Both the position numbers and the translations under genes were made by a program. From JAEUKQ01 sp964414755 (GTDB lineage Bacteria; Pseudomonadota; Alphaproteobacteria; JAEUKQ01), in contig CAYPXH010000026.1 of assembly GCA_964414755.1 (NCBI GenBank), positions 1 to 21,326 of the forward strand: DNA of 21,326 nt. The letters run 5' to 3'. The stretch's first letter is position 1. Each line of letters opens with the position of its first letter. The notes beneath the pieces were generated by a model, which made no database searches, had not been told where the DNA came from, and worked only from the letters and a program-made list of their open reading frames with translations. Shown here one piece after another: positions 1-8,072 of the stretch.

Positions 1-1
1 A

Positions 2-853
2 CGCCACCCCCGTGCAGACGCGCGGCCAGTATCGCGACCTGATGGTGGATTACCAGGATTTAATGGTAGTAATCGTGAAGAATCGTGGCGCGTGCAACAG
101 ATTTTATTACAAAGTCACTTAAATGCATTAGAATTGTTTTCAAATGTTCCGGTACATCTATCGGGTTATTGCCGACTACAAGCTGGTAAAAGTGTGGTAT
201 TACTCGATACAGGTCTGCTACCTGACGTTCCATATGACGCTTCGATGCATGCCGGCGCTTTAAGTTTTGAATTCTATGCAGGTAGCGATGCAATTATCGT
301 TAACTGCGGTAGTAGTCCAAATCCGATATGGCACGATGTTCAACGGGCAACCGCTGCTCATTCGACCCTGATTATGAATGATACCAATTCCTCGTTCTTG
401 GGGCGCAATCATGGAGTTATAAAGGGTCCACAGCTAATTAAATGCCAGCGACAAGAAGAAAATGGCAATTGGTGGCTTGAAGCCAGTCATGATGGGTATC
501 AAAAGCTTTTTGGCACAACGCACACAAGACTTTTATATTTAAGTCATGATGGTTTCGATTTGCGGGGTGAAGACATTTTAGAAAGCAAAATAGGCCATCG
601 TTGCGTTGTTCGTTTTCATCTACATCCAGATACAGTGGTAAAACTAGAACCATCTCAACAGACAGCCATTCTTAAGGTGCCTAGCGGTCAGTCATGGCAA
701 TTAAGAACCATGATCGGCAATATTGAAGTTGAAGAAAGTGTGTATCTTGGACCTAATGGCATTATCCATAAAAGCCAACAGCTAGTTATTGGTAACCTTC
801 CAACCGACCCAAATTTAAAAATTAAGTGGGCTTTAACCCAAAAAGAATCTTAG
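2..853 (+). CDS. Heparinase II/III family protein, C-terminal part (partial at window start)
   Basis: The reading frame is open from base 2 to a TAG stop, so the 5' end lies outside the window. About 270 residues from the DGGLPGFNGS stretch onward read as the C-terminal beta-sandwich of alphaproteobacterial heparinase II/III-like proteins. Diagnostic stretches are HAGALSFEF, IIVNCGSSP and RATAAHSTLIMNDTNSS, which match the family's conserved HAG..SFE, VNCG and AHSTL..D..SS blocks. Family members are predicted polysaccharide lyases. In alphaproteobacteria they often lie near purH and cell-envelope genes, but no such neighbour is visible here. The (alpha/alpha) catalytic toroid expected upstream is missing because of the window edge. 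The first ~13 codons have strongly GC-rich composition and no family resemblance, so the real homologous sequence probably begins near base 41. The next gene is convergent, 65 bp away, with no clear terminator between them. Confidence 0.85.
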   Translation, partial: RHPRADARPVSRPDGGLPGFNGSNREESWRVQQILLQSHLNALELFSNVPVHLSGYCRLQAGKSVVLLDTGLLPDVPYDASMHAGALSFEFYAGSDAIIVNCGSSPNPIWHDVQRATAAHSTLIMNDTNSSFLGRNHGVIKGPQLIKCQRQEENGNWWLEASHDGYQKLFGTTHTRLLYLSHDGFDLRGEDILESKIGHRCVVRFHLHPDTVVKLEPSQQTAILKVPSGQSWQLRTMIGNIEVEESVYLGPNGIIHKSQQLVIGNLPTDPNLKIKWALTQKES

Positions 854-918
854 TAAAATGAATAATCACGAAAGTGTGCTAGAAGAGGGTATATCTAACC
901 ATTAACAGTACCTACAAA

Positions 919-2193
919 CTATCTACCTTTTGTTTGCTTAGCCAGTTGTGGCAAAAACATCATTAAAACAAGGCCTACAAAAATGAAAAGCAGCACGGTT
1001 GCCATTCCGGCGCGTTGACTGTCAAGCATCAGCGTAACCCAGCTTAGAATTGCTGGTCCTACAAAAGCGGTTGCCTTGCCGGCTAGCGAATAAAGACCAA
1101 AAAATTCACCAATCATTTCTGGCGGCGATAACCGAATCATCATACTGCGGCTGGCCGATTGAATCGGCCCAAAAAACATTCCGATCATCATACCCAGAAG
1201 GTAAAACCAGGCTTTATCCGTTATTAAAACCAATGATATCCCTAATATAAAAACTGCGCCAAGTGCAAAAATAATTGTCCGACGTGGCCCGATCCGATCA
1301 TCAATCCAAGCACATCCAAAGGCGCCTATACCTGCAGTAATATTAAGTAAAATACCAAAAAGCAATATCTCGGGCATATCCATACCAAACTGACCAGCGG
1401 CATAAATACCACCAAAGGCAAATAATGTATTGAGGCCATCGATATAAATCATTTTCGCCAGTAAAAACCACGCTATATGCCTATAATTTCTCAATTTGCG
1501 AATGACCATGACAACATTGACTATTCCGGCTTTCATACTGTGATACAATGTAACGTGTGGTGATTTTTGCTGTTCACGCACAAAAAAGAAAATTGGCCCA
1601 GCAAATATCAGTACCCATAAAGCGCATACCACGTTGGTTATCCGCACATGCTCAAAACTTTCTTTATCAAGGCCCAGGGGGGGTATTTCTGGTTGGACAA
1701 AAACAAGCAAACAAATAATCAAGCTGCAGAGGCCACCTGCATAACCCAGCCCCCACCCCCACCCAGATAGACGACCTATATGACTTGGGGGAACAAGATC
1801 TGGCAACATTGAATTATAAAAAACAATGGCAATTTCAAAACCGACAGTTGCAATGCCAGCCAATACCAAAGCCATCATCATTTGTTGTTCGCCAGGTTCA
1901 GCAAACCATAACCCGGCTGTAGCCATTGCGTTGACACAAGTAAAAATCAACAATAATGGTTTGCGGCGTTGCTGATGGTCGGCTATTGCCCCTAGGAATG
2001 GGCTTAATATTGCAATAACCAGACCAACTAAGCTGGTCATCTGTCCCCAAAGGGCCGTACCTGCTTCCTTATTAGGCGCGATAACACCGGTAAAATAAGC
2101 ACTAAACACAAACGTCGAAATAATTGCGGGAAAAGCCGAATTCGCCCAATCATATAAACACCAGCTGATTTTTGCCTTTCGTCCGGCATCCAA
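919..2193 (-). CDS. MFS permease of the UMF1 / Atg22-like family
   Basis: This 424-residue, very hydrophobic protein is about the length of a 12-helix major facilitator. The N-terminus (ISWCLYDWANSAFPAIISTFVFSAYFTG) contains the YDWANSAF signature of the UMF1 (Atg22-like) family. The loop after helix 2 has GAIADHQQRRKPLL, the usual MFS A-loop pattern (G..AD....R). The middle and C-terminal half show further helices, with GMMIGMFFGPIQSASRSMMIRL and GEFFGLYSLAGKA typical of the family. Substrate is unknown; yeast Atg22 exports amino acids from vacuoles, but that cannot be assumed here. It starts 30 bp after the stop of the large glutamate dehydrogenase, in the same direction, and the spacer holds purine-rich AAGGAAGG and AAAGGAA tracts. 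Co-transcription is likely. No hairpin terminator was found downstream. Confidence 0.9.
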   Translation of the reverse strand: MDAGRKAKISWCLYDWANSAFPAIISTFVFSAYFTGVIAPNKEAGTALWGQMTSLVGLVIAILSPFLGAIADHQQRRKPLLLIFTCVNAMATAGLWFAEPGEQQMMMALVLAGIATVGFEIAIVFYNSMLPDLVPPSHIGRLSGWGWGLGYAGGLCSLIICLLVFVQPEIPPLGLDKESFEHVRITNVVCALWVLIFAGPIFFFVREQQKSPHVTLYHSMKAGIVNVVMVIRKLRNYRHIAWFLLAKMIYIDGLNTLFAFGGIYAAGQFGMDMPEILLFGILLNITAGIGAFGCAWIDDRIGPRRTIIFALGAVFILGISLVLITDKAWFYLLGMMIGMFFGPIQSASRSMMIRLSPPEMIGEFFGLYSLAGKATAFVGPAILSWVTLMLDSQRAGMATVLLFIFVGLVLMMFLPQLAKQTKGR

Positions 2194-2223
2194 AATTTGG
2201 TTTCCTTTTTCTAAACCTTCCTT

Positions 2224-5200
2224 TTAAGCTAACAGTAACTTTAGCTGTTGGCTAACAATAACTAACTTAGCCAAATCAATATTGGGCACTTTACGCAGAT
2301 CAGCAAGTAAGTTTTGCGTGTCTTCCCAAGCAGTTTGATGCTGTTTACCCCACTCTTCAATTAAAAATTCTGCCGTTGCTTTAGATTTGCTTTTGTTTTG
2401 TAAGATCGAGATGGTTAAGGCATTTTGCTGCATATCTAGTTCTTCCAAAATAGCTGCCAAGGCCATTCGGTCCCAATGCGTTTGTTTATTAGCGCGCATA
2501 GCCGCATCACGCAACCAATCAAACTGCAATCTATCGCCAACTTTAAAATAAACAGCGGCAACTTCAAGAACATCGGCTTTTAGGTTTTGTGCAATCCGCA
2601 CAATATCTAAACCTGCTTCCAAAAACTCTAGGGCATAAACTGCACGAGCCAAATTTTCCGGAGCACCATGTTCAATAACCTGTTTAGCGTTATCATGCCA
2701 ATTTTTGCGGTCAAGATCGCCCAGTAATGTTGATAAATTTTGTGCAACGAGATTTATTCCCGGTGAGAAGGCTTGAAAATGTTCGGCAATATTTAAAGAT
2801 GGCTGACCATTTTTTAAAAACCATAATGTTGCCGCTTCGGCCATACGATTGATAATAACAAATAGCTGCAATTGAATATCGGCTTTAACCTTGTTATCTA
2901 ACTCCTCTATTCCCGACCATAGCTGGCGTAAATTGAATGTAGAACGCGTAATTGCATAAGCACGTGTTATATCAGATGCTGTCTTTCCGGTTCTTTCCTT
3001 CATCACATGTAAGAAAGACGGACCTACCCTGTTCACCAAGCTATTAGTAACAGCTGTTGCAATAATTTCCCGCCGCAAACGATGCTGAGAAATATCATGC
3101 TGATAGGCTTGTTGTAGTGGCTTTGGAAAATAAAGATAAAGATCATCAATCAATTGTTGATCATCTGGCAAGCTCGAGGGCAAAAGCTCATCGTACAAAG
3201 TCATTTTCGCATAAGCCAGCAAAATTGCAAGTTCAGGTCGTGTTAGCCCAATCTGGGCATTTTGACGTTGACGCACGGATTCATCATCCGGCAGAAATTC
3301 TAACGCCCGATCCAGTTTACCTTGTTTTTCTAAGGCACGCATAAAACGTACCTGCTGATCCAACTGCACCCAACCAGTGTGTTCGGCTATGCTTAATGCT
3401 TGGCTTTGCAGGTAATTATCGCGTAGAACCAATTGGGAAACCTCGTCCGTCATTTGCGACAATAAAACATTGCGTTTATCAATCGACAATTTCCCTTTAG
3501 CAACAATTCCATTCAATAAAATTTTAATATTGACTTCATGATCTGAACAATCAACACCAGCCGAATTATCAAGGGCATCGGTATTAATACGCCCCCCTTT
3601 CATGGCAAATTCAATGCGTCCGCGCTGGGTTAGCCCAAGATTAGCACCCTCGCCCACAACACGACATCTCAACGAAGCACCATCAACCCGTAATTGATCA
3701 TTGGTACGATCACCAACCTCGGCATGATTTTCTGTGGTGGATTTGACATATGTTCCAATACCACCAAAAAATAGCAAATCAACCTGACTTTGTAGCAGGT
3801 GGCGAATAAGTTCGTTAGGGGTAACCGCTTCTTTTTTAATGCCAAAACATTCGCGTGCCTCGGCTGACAATTTAATTGATTTTGCCTTACGGTCAAAAAC
3901 CCCACCTCCTGATGAAATTAACTGTGTATTATAATCCGTCCAGGCTGAACGCGGCAAATCAAATAATCTTTTACGTTCTTGCCAACTTACCGTAGGATCA
4001 GGGTTAGGATCAATAAATATATGAACATGATTAAAAGCACCCAGTAACCTTGTATGCTTTGAGAGCAACATGCCATTGCCGAACACGTCACCGGACATAT
4101 CACCAACCCCAACACAGGTGAAATCCTGCTTTTGAATATCACGTCCTATTTCCCGAAAATGGCGCTTAACAGTCTCCCAAACACCTTTGGCCGTTATACC
4201 CATTTTTTTATGATCATATCCCGCTGACCCGCCAGAAGCAAAAGCATCATCAAGCCAAAAACCATATTGCCGTGAAATTTTATTGGCGGTATCAGAAAAA
4301 GTTGCGGTTCCCTTGTCGGCTGCAACAACAAGATATGGGTCATCATCATCCCGACGCACAACATCTTTTGGTGGTACAACACGATTCTCGGATAAGTTAT
4401 CGGTTATATCTAATAATCCACTAATAAATATCTTGTAACACTCTATGCCTTCTTGCTGCATTGCTTCTCGGCCAGTAACGGGTGGGTTTTTAACGACAAA
4501 ACCACCTTTTGAGCCGACCGGCACAATGACCGAGTTTTTAACCATCTGTGCCTTAAGTAAGCCAAGTATTTCAGTTCTAAAATCCTCGCGACGGTCAGAC
4601 CAACGAATTCCCCCACGGGCAACCTTTCCGCCACGTAGGTGGATACCTTCAACCCTTGGGCTATAGACAAATATCTCAACCATTGGACACGGTAATGGCA
4701 AATCTTCAATAAGCCTGGAATTTATTTTAAATGATAGGTAATTTTTCCAATACTGGTCAGGGCCTTTTTGGTAAAAATTGGTACGTAATGTTGATAAAAT
4801 AACGTTTAAGTACCGGCGAATAATTCGGTCTTGATCAAGGTTGCTAACACTTTCCAGCAATTTATCAATTTCTTGTTTTAAAACTTGGCTTTTTTGCTGG
4901 TCATTCCCAGCAGCCGGATCAAACATCGACTGAAAAAGTGCGACAAGTTTAACTGTAATCACCGGGTTAGCCGATAAAGTTTCTTCCATATATTGCTGGC
5001 TGAAAGGTATGGCCGCCTGTCTTAGATATTTTGCATAAGCGCGCAACATACTTACCTGACGCCAATCTAACCCAGCTTGCAAAACCAAGGCGTTGAAACC
5101 GTCATTCTCGATTTCACGATTCCAGACTTTAATATAACATTCCTGAAAATTTGTTTGCAATTGACGGATATCAGATAACAGCTGCTGGGCTGGCTTCATG

Positions 5201-7023
5201 CGAAAATCATGAATCCATAGTTTGGTTTGTACTTGATATGGTTCAATTGCATAAAACATCTCGCTTAAAACCCGCAGTCCCATATTTTCTAAAACAGGCA
5301 AAGCATCAGACAGGCTTATTTGTTGGGATGGGCTGTATATTTTTAGTCCAAGACAACCGGGCTCGGCAGAGTCCTCTAACACATAAAGGTACAATACTAC
5401 CTGGCTGGTACTCAAAGCCTTATCAATAAATATAATATCTGTAGAAGCTGTTTGTGGGCTAAAATGCTCGCGGTAACTGAGGGGAAATGCATCAACAAAT
5501 CTGCGAATAACACTGGCGGCCTTTTCACCGCCAAAATTCTCAACCAATGTTTCCTTTAAACGACTTTTCCAAGAGCGGCCTATTTCAACCAGGCGCCGTT
5601 CCAATTCCTCGACATCAACTATCGCCTGATTGGTAGGATCGGTACGAATCATTAAATAAAGCCGACCTAATGGGTCATCCCCCATATAGGTATTGGTAAT
5701 AACCAACTGGCCTTGAAATGCTTGCAGTAGGTTATCTTCAATTTGGCGTCGTAAATCGCCATCATAACGGTCGCGGGGTAAACACACAATTGCACAGTAA
5801 AAACGCTTGAATAAATCATGCCGCATAAACAGTGCAACACGCTGTCTTTCTTGCAACCTCAATATGCTAAGAGCTGTTTCAAACACATGATTCTCGTCAG
5901 CTTGAAATAATTCATCCCGGGGATAGGTTTCAAGAATATGACGAAACGATTTTGCGTTGTGGCTGGGAACCGGAAAAGCTGCTCGTTCGGTTAAACGCTG
6001 TAATTTATGCCGCAATACCGGTATGTCTTTTAAGCTGGTATTATAGGCACGCGCTGTAAGTAATCCAACAAAAATATAACAACCGCCTAAAGTTCCCTGA
6101 TTCGTAAGCTTGGCAATGATTACAACATCCATTAATGCGTGCCGGTGAACAGTGGAAAAAAAACCAGCCTTGGTTAAGACCGCAATTTTTTTGTTTGATA
6201 AATGGCTTACTTCAGGTGGTAAATGACGGTGAAAACCCCGATCAGCATAAAGTTTAAAAGCAGGATTTTTAAACAAACCATATCCCTGAACAATTTTGGA
6301 TTGATTCATCATGGGCGATAACGGTCCGGTAAAATCATACTCGGCCATCCCAAGGTAGGTAAAATGATCTTCGTCAAGCCATTTTAAAAATTGTTGATAC
6401 TCAAGCGATTCAGGAACACTTAATAAACCTAGGCTTTGTTGCAGCTGGCTATTATGCTGGCGCATAACCGACCAATCTGATACCGCGCATTTGACATCTT
6501 TTAAAACATTTAACAGGCGTTCCTGGATTAATAGAATGCGCTCAGGCGATGTTTGTTCACTGATCCGAATTTGCATAAAAGATTCAGCATGTCCCTGGCC
6601 CGTTTTCTGGCGTTTACCATCAATCCGTTTAATTTGTATAACTGGGTGAATAACCAAATGGGCTGGCAAATCAAGTTGATGTAATGCCTTAACAACAGAA
6701 TCGACCAAAAAAGACATATCATCATTGATGATTTCGATAATCGAATGTGTACTACTCCAACCATTTTCGTGCTGTTTTGGGGTATAGACACGTATTTTAA
6801 TGTGCTCTGGGTCACGGGATGCACCCCAATGCCATAGCGACAAAGCTGCGCCCAACAAATTTTCAGGTGTTTCGGCAAGCAAATCGTCTGGCGAGACGTT
6901 GGCATAAAAACGCTGGATAAAATCTTTAACTTCTTGCTGTTCTATTGCTTGGGCCTTGGTCAAGGCCAATTGAAAAACTTGTGTCAATAAATCTTGCTTC
7001 AGTTTTTCAGCACGGTGCACCAT
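2224..7023 (-). CDS. gdhB: NAD-specific glutamate dehydrogenase, large (~180 kDa) type
   Basis: This protein oxidatively deaminates glutamate to 2-oxoglutarate and ammonium with NAD+ in the cytoplasm, feeding carbon to the TCA cycle. From the chosen start it has 1599 residues, the usual length for the large class found in alphaproteobacteria and pseudomonads. The N-terminal ~700 residues form the regulatory ACT-like region. The catalytic core shows GGIRWSDRREDFRTEILGL, then VPVGSKGGFVVK with the conserved lysine near residue 839. GDMSGDVFGNGML lies near 974 and GEGANLGLTQRGRIEFA near 1124, in the dinucleotide-binding part. Start choice: the frame can be extended to a TTG at 7107, but that codon has no Shine-Dalgarno. 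The ATG at 7023 follows a very strong AAGGGGGG at about 6-8 nt, and a plausible promoter lies between the two. The MFS permease follows 30 bp downstream. The symbol gdhB follows pseudomonad use; other names are in circulation. Confidence 0.96.
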   Translation of the reverse strand: MVHRAEKLKQDLLTQVFQLALTKAQAIEQQEVKDFIQRFYANVSPDDLLAETPENLLGAALSLWHWGASRDPEHIKIRVYTPKQHENGWSSTHSIIEIINDDMSFLVDSVVKALHQLDLPAHLVIHPVIQIKRIDGKRQKTGQGHAESFMQIRISEQTSPERILLIQERLLNVLKDVKCAVSDWSVMRQHNSQLQQSLGLLSVPESLEYQQFLKWLDEDHFTYLGMAEYDFTGPLSPMMNQSKIVQGYGLFKNPAFKLYADRGFHRHLPPEVSHLSNKKIAVLTKAGFFSTVHRHALMDVVIIAKLTNQGTLGGCYIFVGLLTARAYNTSLKDIPVLRHKLQRLTERAAFPVPSHNAKSFRHILETYPRDELFQADENHVFETALSILRLQERQRVALFMRHDLFKRFYCAIVCLPRDRYDGDLRRQIEDNLLQAFQGQLVITNTYMGDDPLGRLYLMIRTDPTNQAIVDVEELERRLVEIGRSWKSRLKETLVENFGGEKAASVIRRFVDAFPLSYREHFSPQTASTDIIFIDKALSTSQVVLYLYVLEDSAEPGCLGLKIYSPSQQISLSDALPVLENMGLRVLSEMFYAIEPYQVQTKLWIHDFRMKPAQQLLSDIRQLQTNFQECYIKVWNREIENDGFNALVLQAGLDWRQVSMLRAYAKYLRQAAIPFSQQYMEETLSANPVITVKLVALFQSMFDPAAGNDQQKSQVLKQEIDKLLESVSNLDQDRIIRRYLNVILSTLRTNFYQKGPDQYWKNYLSFKINSRLIEDLPLPCPMVEIFVYSPRVEGIHLRGGKVARGGIRWSDRREDFRTEILGLLKAQMVKNSVIVPVGSKGGFVVKNPPVTGREAMQQEGIECYKIFISGLLDITDNLSENRVVPPKDVVRRDDDDPYLVVAADKGTATFSDTANKISRQYGFWLDDAFASGGSAGYDHKKMGITAKGVWETVKRHFREIGRDIQKQDFTCVGVGDMSGDVFGNGMLLSKHTRLLGAFNHVHIFIDPNPDPTVSWQERKRLFDLPRSAWTDYNTQLISSGGGVFDRKAKSIKLSAEARECFGIKKEAVTPNELIRHLLQSQVDLLFFGGIGTYVKSTTENHAEVGDRTNDQLRVDGASLRCRVVGEGANLGLTQRGRIEFAMKGGRINTDALDNSAGVDCSDHEVNIKILLNGIVAKGKLSIDKRNVLLSQMTDEVSQLVLRDNYLQSQALSIAEHTGWVQLDQQVRFMRALEKQGKLDRALEFLPDDESVRQRQNAQIGLTRPELAILLAYAKMTLYDELLPSSLPDDQQLIDDLYLYFPKPLQQAYQHDISQHRLRREIIATAVTNSLVNRVGPSFLHVMKERTGKTASDITRAYAITRSTFNLRQLWSGIEELDNKVKADIQLQLFVIINRMAEAATLWFLKNGQPSLNIAEHFQAFSPGINLVAQNLSTLLGDLDRKNWHDNAKQVIEHGAPENLARAVYALEFLEAGLDIVRIAQNLKADVLEVAAVYFKVGDRLQFDWLRDAAMRANKQTHWDRMALAAILEELDMQQNALTISILQNKSKSKATAEFLIEEWGKQHQTAWEDTQNLLADLRKVPNIDLAKLVIVSQQLKLLLA

Positions 7024-7090
7024 CGTTTTACCCCCCTTATTAGTCGGTCGATAGATAAAAGCGGGCGTTGCCCCTTTTACTGCATGGGGG

Positions 7091-7118
7091 ATTATGTGCT
7101 TTTCCAAAAAAAAGGCAA
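7091..7118 (-). promoter_or_regulatory. Candidate sigma70-type promoter of the glutamate dehydrogenase gene
   Basis: On the minus strand a TTGCCT box (7113-7118) and a CATAAT box (7091-7096) are separated by 16 nt. The predicted transcription start lies about 60 nt upstream of the ATG at 7023 and downstream of the alternative TTG start at 7107, so it supports the shorter protein. This is judged from consensus only; no upstream activator site was identified besides the dyad at 7160-7192. Confidence 0.35.
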
Positions 7119-7159
7119 TGGTATTTTGTGACTGTAGCTTAAAAGAACAACCAGAACAA

Positions 7160-7192
7160 ATTACGTTTTGTTATTCGTATAGAAAACGTAAT
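7160..7192. repeat. 10-bp perfect inverted repeat upstream of glutamate dehydrogenase
   Basis: The arms ATTACGTTTT (7160-7169) and AAAACGTAAT (7183-7192) are perfect reverse complements around a 13-nt centre. The dyad sits about 45 bp upstream of the candidate gdhB -35 box and just past the terminator of the membrane-protein gene. It is not followed by a T tract on either strand in a way that suits termination. A protein-binding operator for gdhB is one reading; a transcript hairpin is the other. Confidence 0.45.
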
Positions 7193-7223
7193 AAAAACAA
7201 GGCGCACCAAATTTGATGCGCCT
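7191..7223 (-). terminator. Rho-independent terminator of the small membrane-protein gene
   Basis: Read on the minus strand, a 7-bp stem AGGCGCA / TGCGCCT closes a loop containing CAAATTTG, which can itself pair. It is followed by TGTTTTTA. The hairpin starts 35 bp after the stop codon of the 7258-7698 gene, the expected place for its terminator, and separates that gene from gdhB, which is transcribed in the same direction. Confidence 0.8.
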
Positions 7224-7257
7224 GTCTTACAGCTTTATTTATCAAAGCTTAATTGTC

Positions 7258-7698
7258 TTAATAACCGAGGAAAGCGATTCCATAGATAATAAACCAAACA
7301 CCAAGAACAATTGCGGCAATACCAAGTGGGCCTTGGAATGCAGCCAATTTTTGGCGTAATTCTTCCGATTTTGCTTTAGCCGATTCATTAGAACTCATCA
7401 TCTTACTGACGAAGCCAAAACCAAGCAAGAAACCTAAGGCTACCTGCACCAAAGAAAGCAGCAAGAAAGAAACACCCAAGAGCGGCGTATAGCTAAAAAA
7501 GAACCCTATATTAAATAGTAAATCAAAAACCAGCTTATAAAGACCCCAAACTAAAACAATAATACCGAAAATCCCTTGAAACGGTACTAATTTAGACAAC
7601 ATTTCTTGTGCTTTAGGATTTTGACCCGCCAACAATGTTGGAACAGCTAAAAGACCAAGCAAAATAGCAAGCAAGCCATTGAAAATAAAAGCGCCCAT
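7258..7698 (-). CDS. Small integral membrane protein with an internal duplication, function unknown
   Basis: I do not recognise a named family. The 146-residue product has four hydrophobic segments: about residues 5-24, 43-66, 72-97 and 124-144. Residues ~31-62 (EMLSKLVPFQGIFGIIVLVWG...) and ~112-143 (EELRQKLAAFQGPLGIAAIVLG...) align at an offset of 81, including the identical K-L-x-x-FQG-x-x-GI core. The preceding helices (NGLLAILLGLL and VQVALGFLLGF) also resemble each other. The protein is therefore two copies of a helix, amphipathic linker (Lys/Glu/Ser-rich), FQG, helix unit. The start is supported by GAGGGAT about 9 nt before the ATG. It appears monocistronic, with its own promoter and terminator. 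A structural or channel-like membrane role is possible, but no catalytic residues can be named. Confidence 0.85.
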   Translation of the reverse strand: MGAFIFNGLLAILLGLLAVPTLLAGQNPKAQEMLSKLVPFQGIFGIIVLVWGLYKLVFDLLFNIGFFFSYTPLLGVSFLLLSLVQVALGFLLGFGFVSKMMSSNESAKAKSEELRQKLAAFQGPLGIAAIVLGVWFIIYGIAFLGY

Positions 7699-7770
7699 AA
7701 TTTGTATCCCTCATGTAAAAAGTTTAAATTAGTATCTTGTTTTCTAACTTATCTGTACCACAGTGCTTTT

Positions 7771-7813
7771 TTTATGCCTGTTTTTGTAAAAAATTGCAAA
7801 GAAATTTTGCAAT
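7771..7813 (-). promoter_or_regulatory. Candidate promoter with overlapping 8-bp palindrome (operator-like) for the small membrane-protein gene
   Basis: On the minus strand, TTGCAA (7794-7799) and CATAAA (7771-7776) are 17 nt apart and face the 7258-7698 gene. The -35 box is embedded in a perfect inverted repeat, ATTGCAAA (7793-7800), 5 nt, TTTGCAAT (7806-7813). Such an arrangement suits a dimeric repressor or activator. The ~70-nt leader that follows shows no riboswitch-like structure that I could recognise. Confidence 0.4.
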
Positions 7814-7900
7814 GATAGAGATTTTTATCCATTGTATCGTAATAATAACACTAAATTAAGCTTTGTTGCCAGAGGACAATAGCAATAAATGCTGATTATG

Positions 7901-7930
7901 CCGACATACAAGATGTTTGTATGCTATAAT
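7901..7930 (+). promoter_or_regulatory. Extended -10 promoter upstream of tRNA-Ala
   Basis: A perfect TATAAT (7925-7930) is preceded by TGC, giving an extended -10 element. A CCGACA -35-like box (7901-7906) lies 18 nt upstream. It would start transcription near 7937, about 60 nt before the tRNA 5' end, leaving a leader to be removed by RNase P. The rest of the 7699-7996 gap holds the divergent promoter of the membrane-protein gene and nothing else that I can recognise. Confidence 0.65.
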
Positions 7931-7996
7931 CGCAAATAAAATATTGTGTTTTTCCTGATTATGCGTATGTTTAGCCTTACTGTTTCATTTGTTTTA

Positions 7997-8072
7997 GGGG
8001 TCGTAGCTCAGATGGGAGAGCGTCTCGTTCGCAATGAGAAGGTCAGGGGTTCGATTCCCCTCGGCTCCACCA
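7997..8072 (+). tRNA. tRNA-Ala, anticodon CGC
   Basis: The 76-nt sequence folds as a full cloverleaf. The acceptor stem is GGGGTCG / CGGCTCC, the D stem GCTC / GAGC, the anticodon stem TCTCG / TGAGA with loop TTCGCAA, and the T stem AGGGG / CCCCT with loop TTCGATT. The anticodon at 34-36 is CGC, reading the GCG alanine codon. The acceptor stem has the G3-U70 pair that marks alanine tRNAs for AlaRS, which confirms the identity independently of the anticodon. The discriminator is A73 and the CCA end is encoded. A T6 run follows directly (8075-8080) and may help termination, but there is no separate hairpin. Confidence 0.97.

Noticed and set aside
4445..4709. Overlapping short ORFs on both strands within glutamate dehydrogenase
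   Set aside because: They are frame shadows of a strongly conserved coding region and show no recognisable domains or ribosome-binding sites.
7024..7107. N-terminal 28-residue extension of glutamate dehydrogenase starting at TTG 7107
   Set aside because: There is no Shine-Dalgarno, the start codon is TTG, and a candidate promoter lies inside the extension; the ATG at 7023 has a very strong ribosome-binding site.
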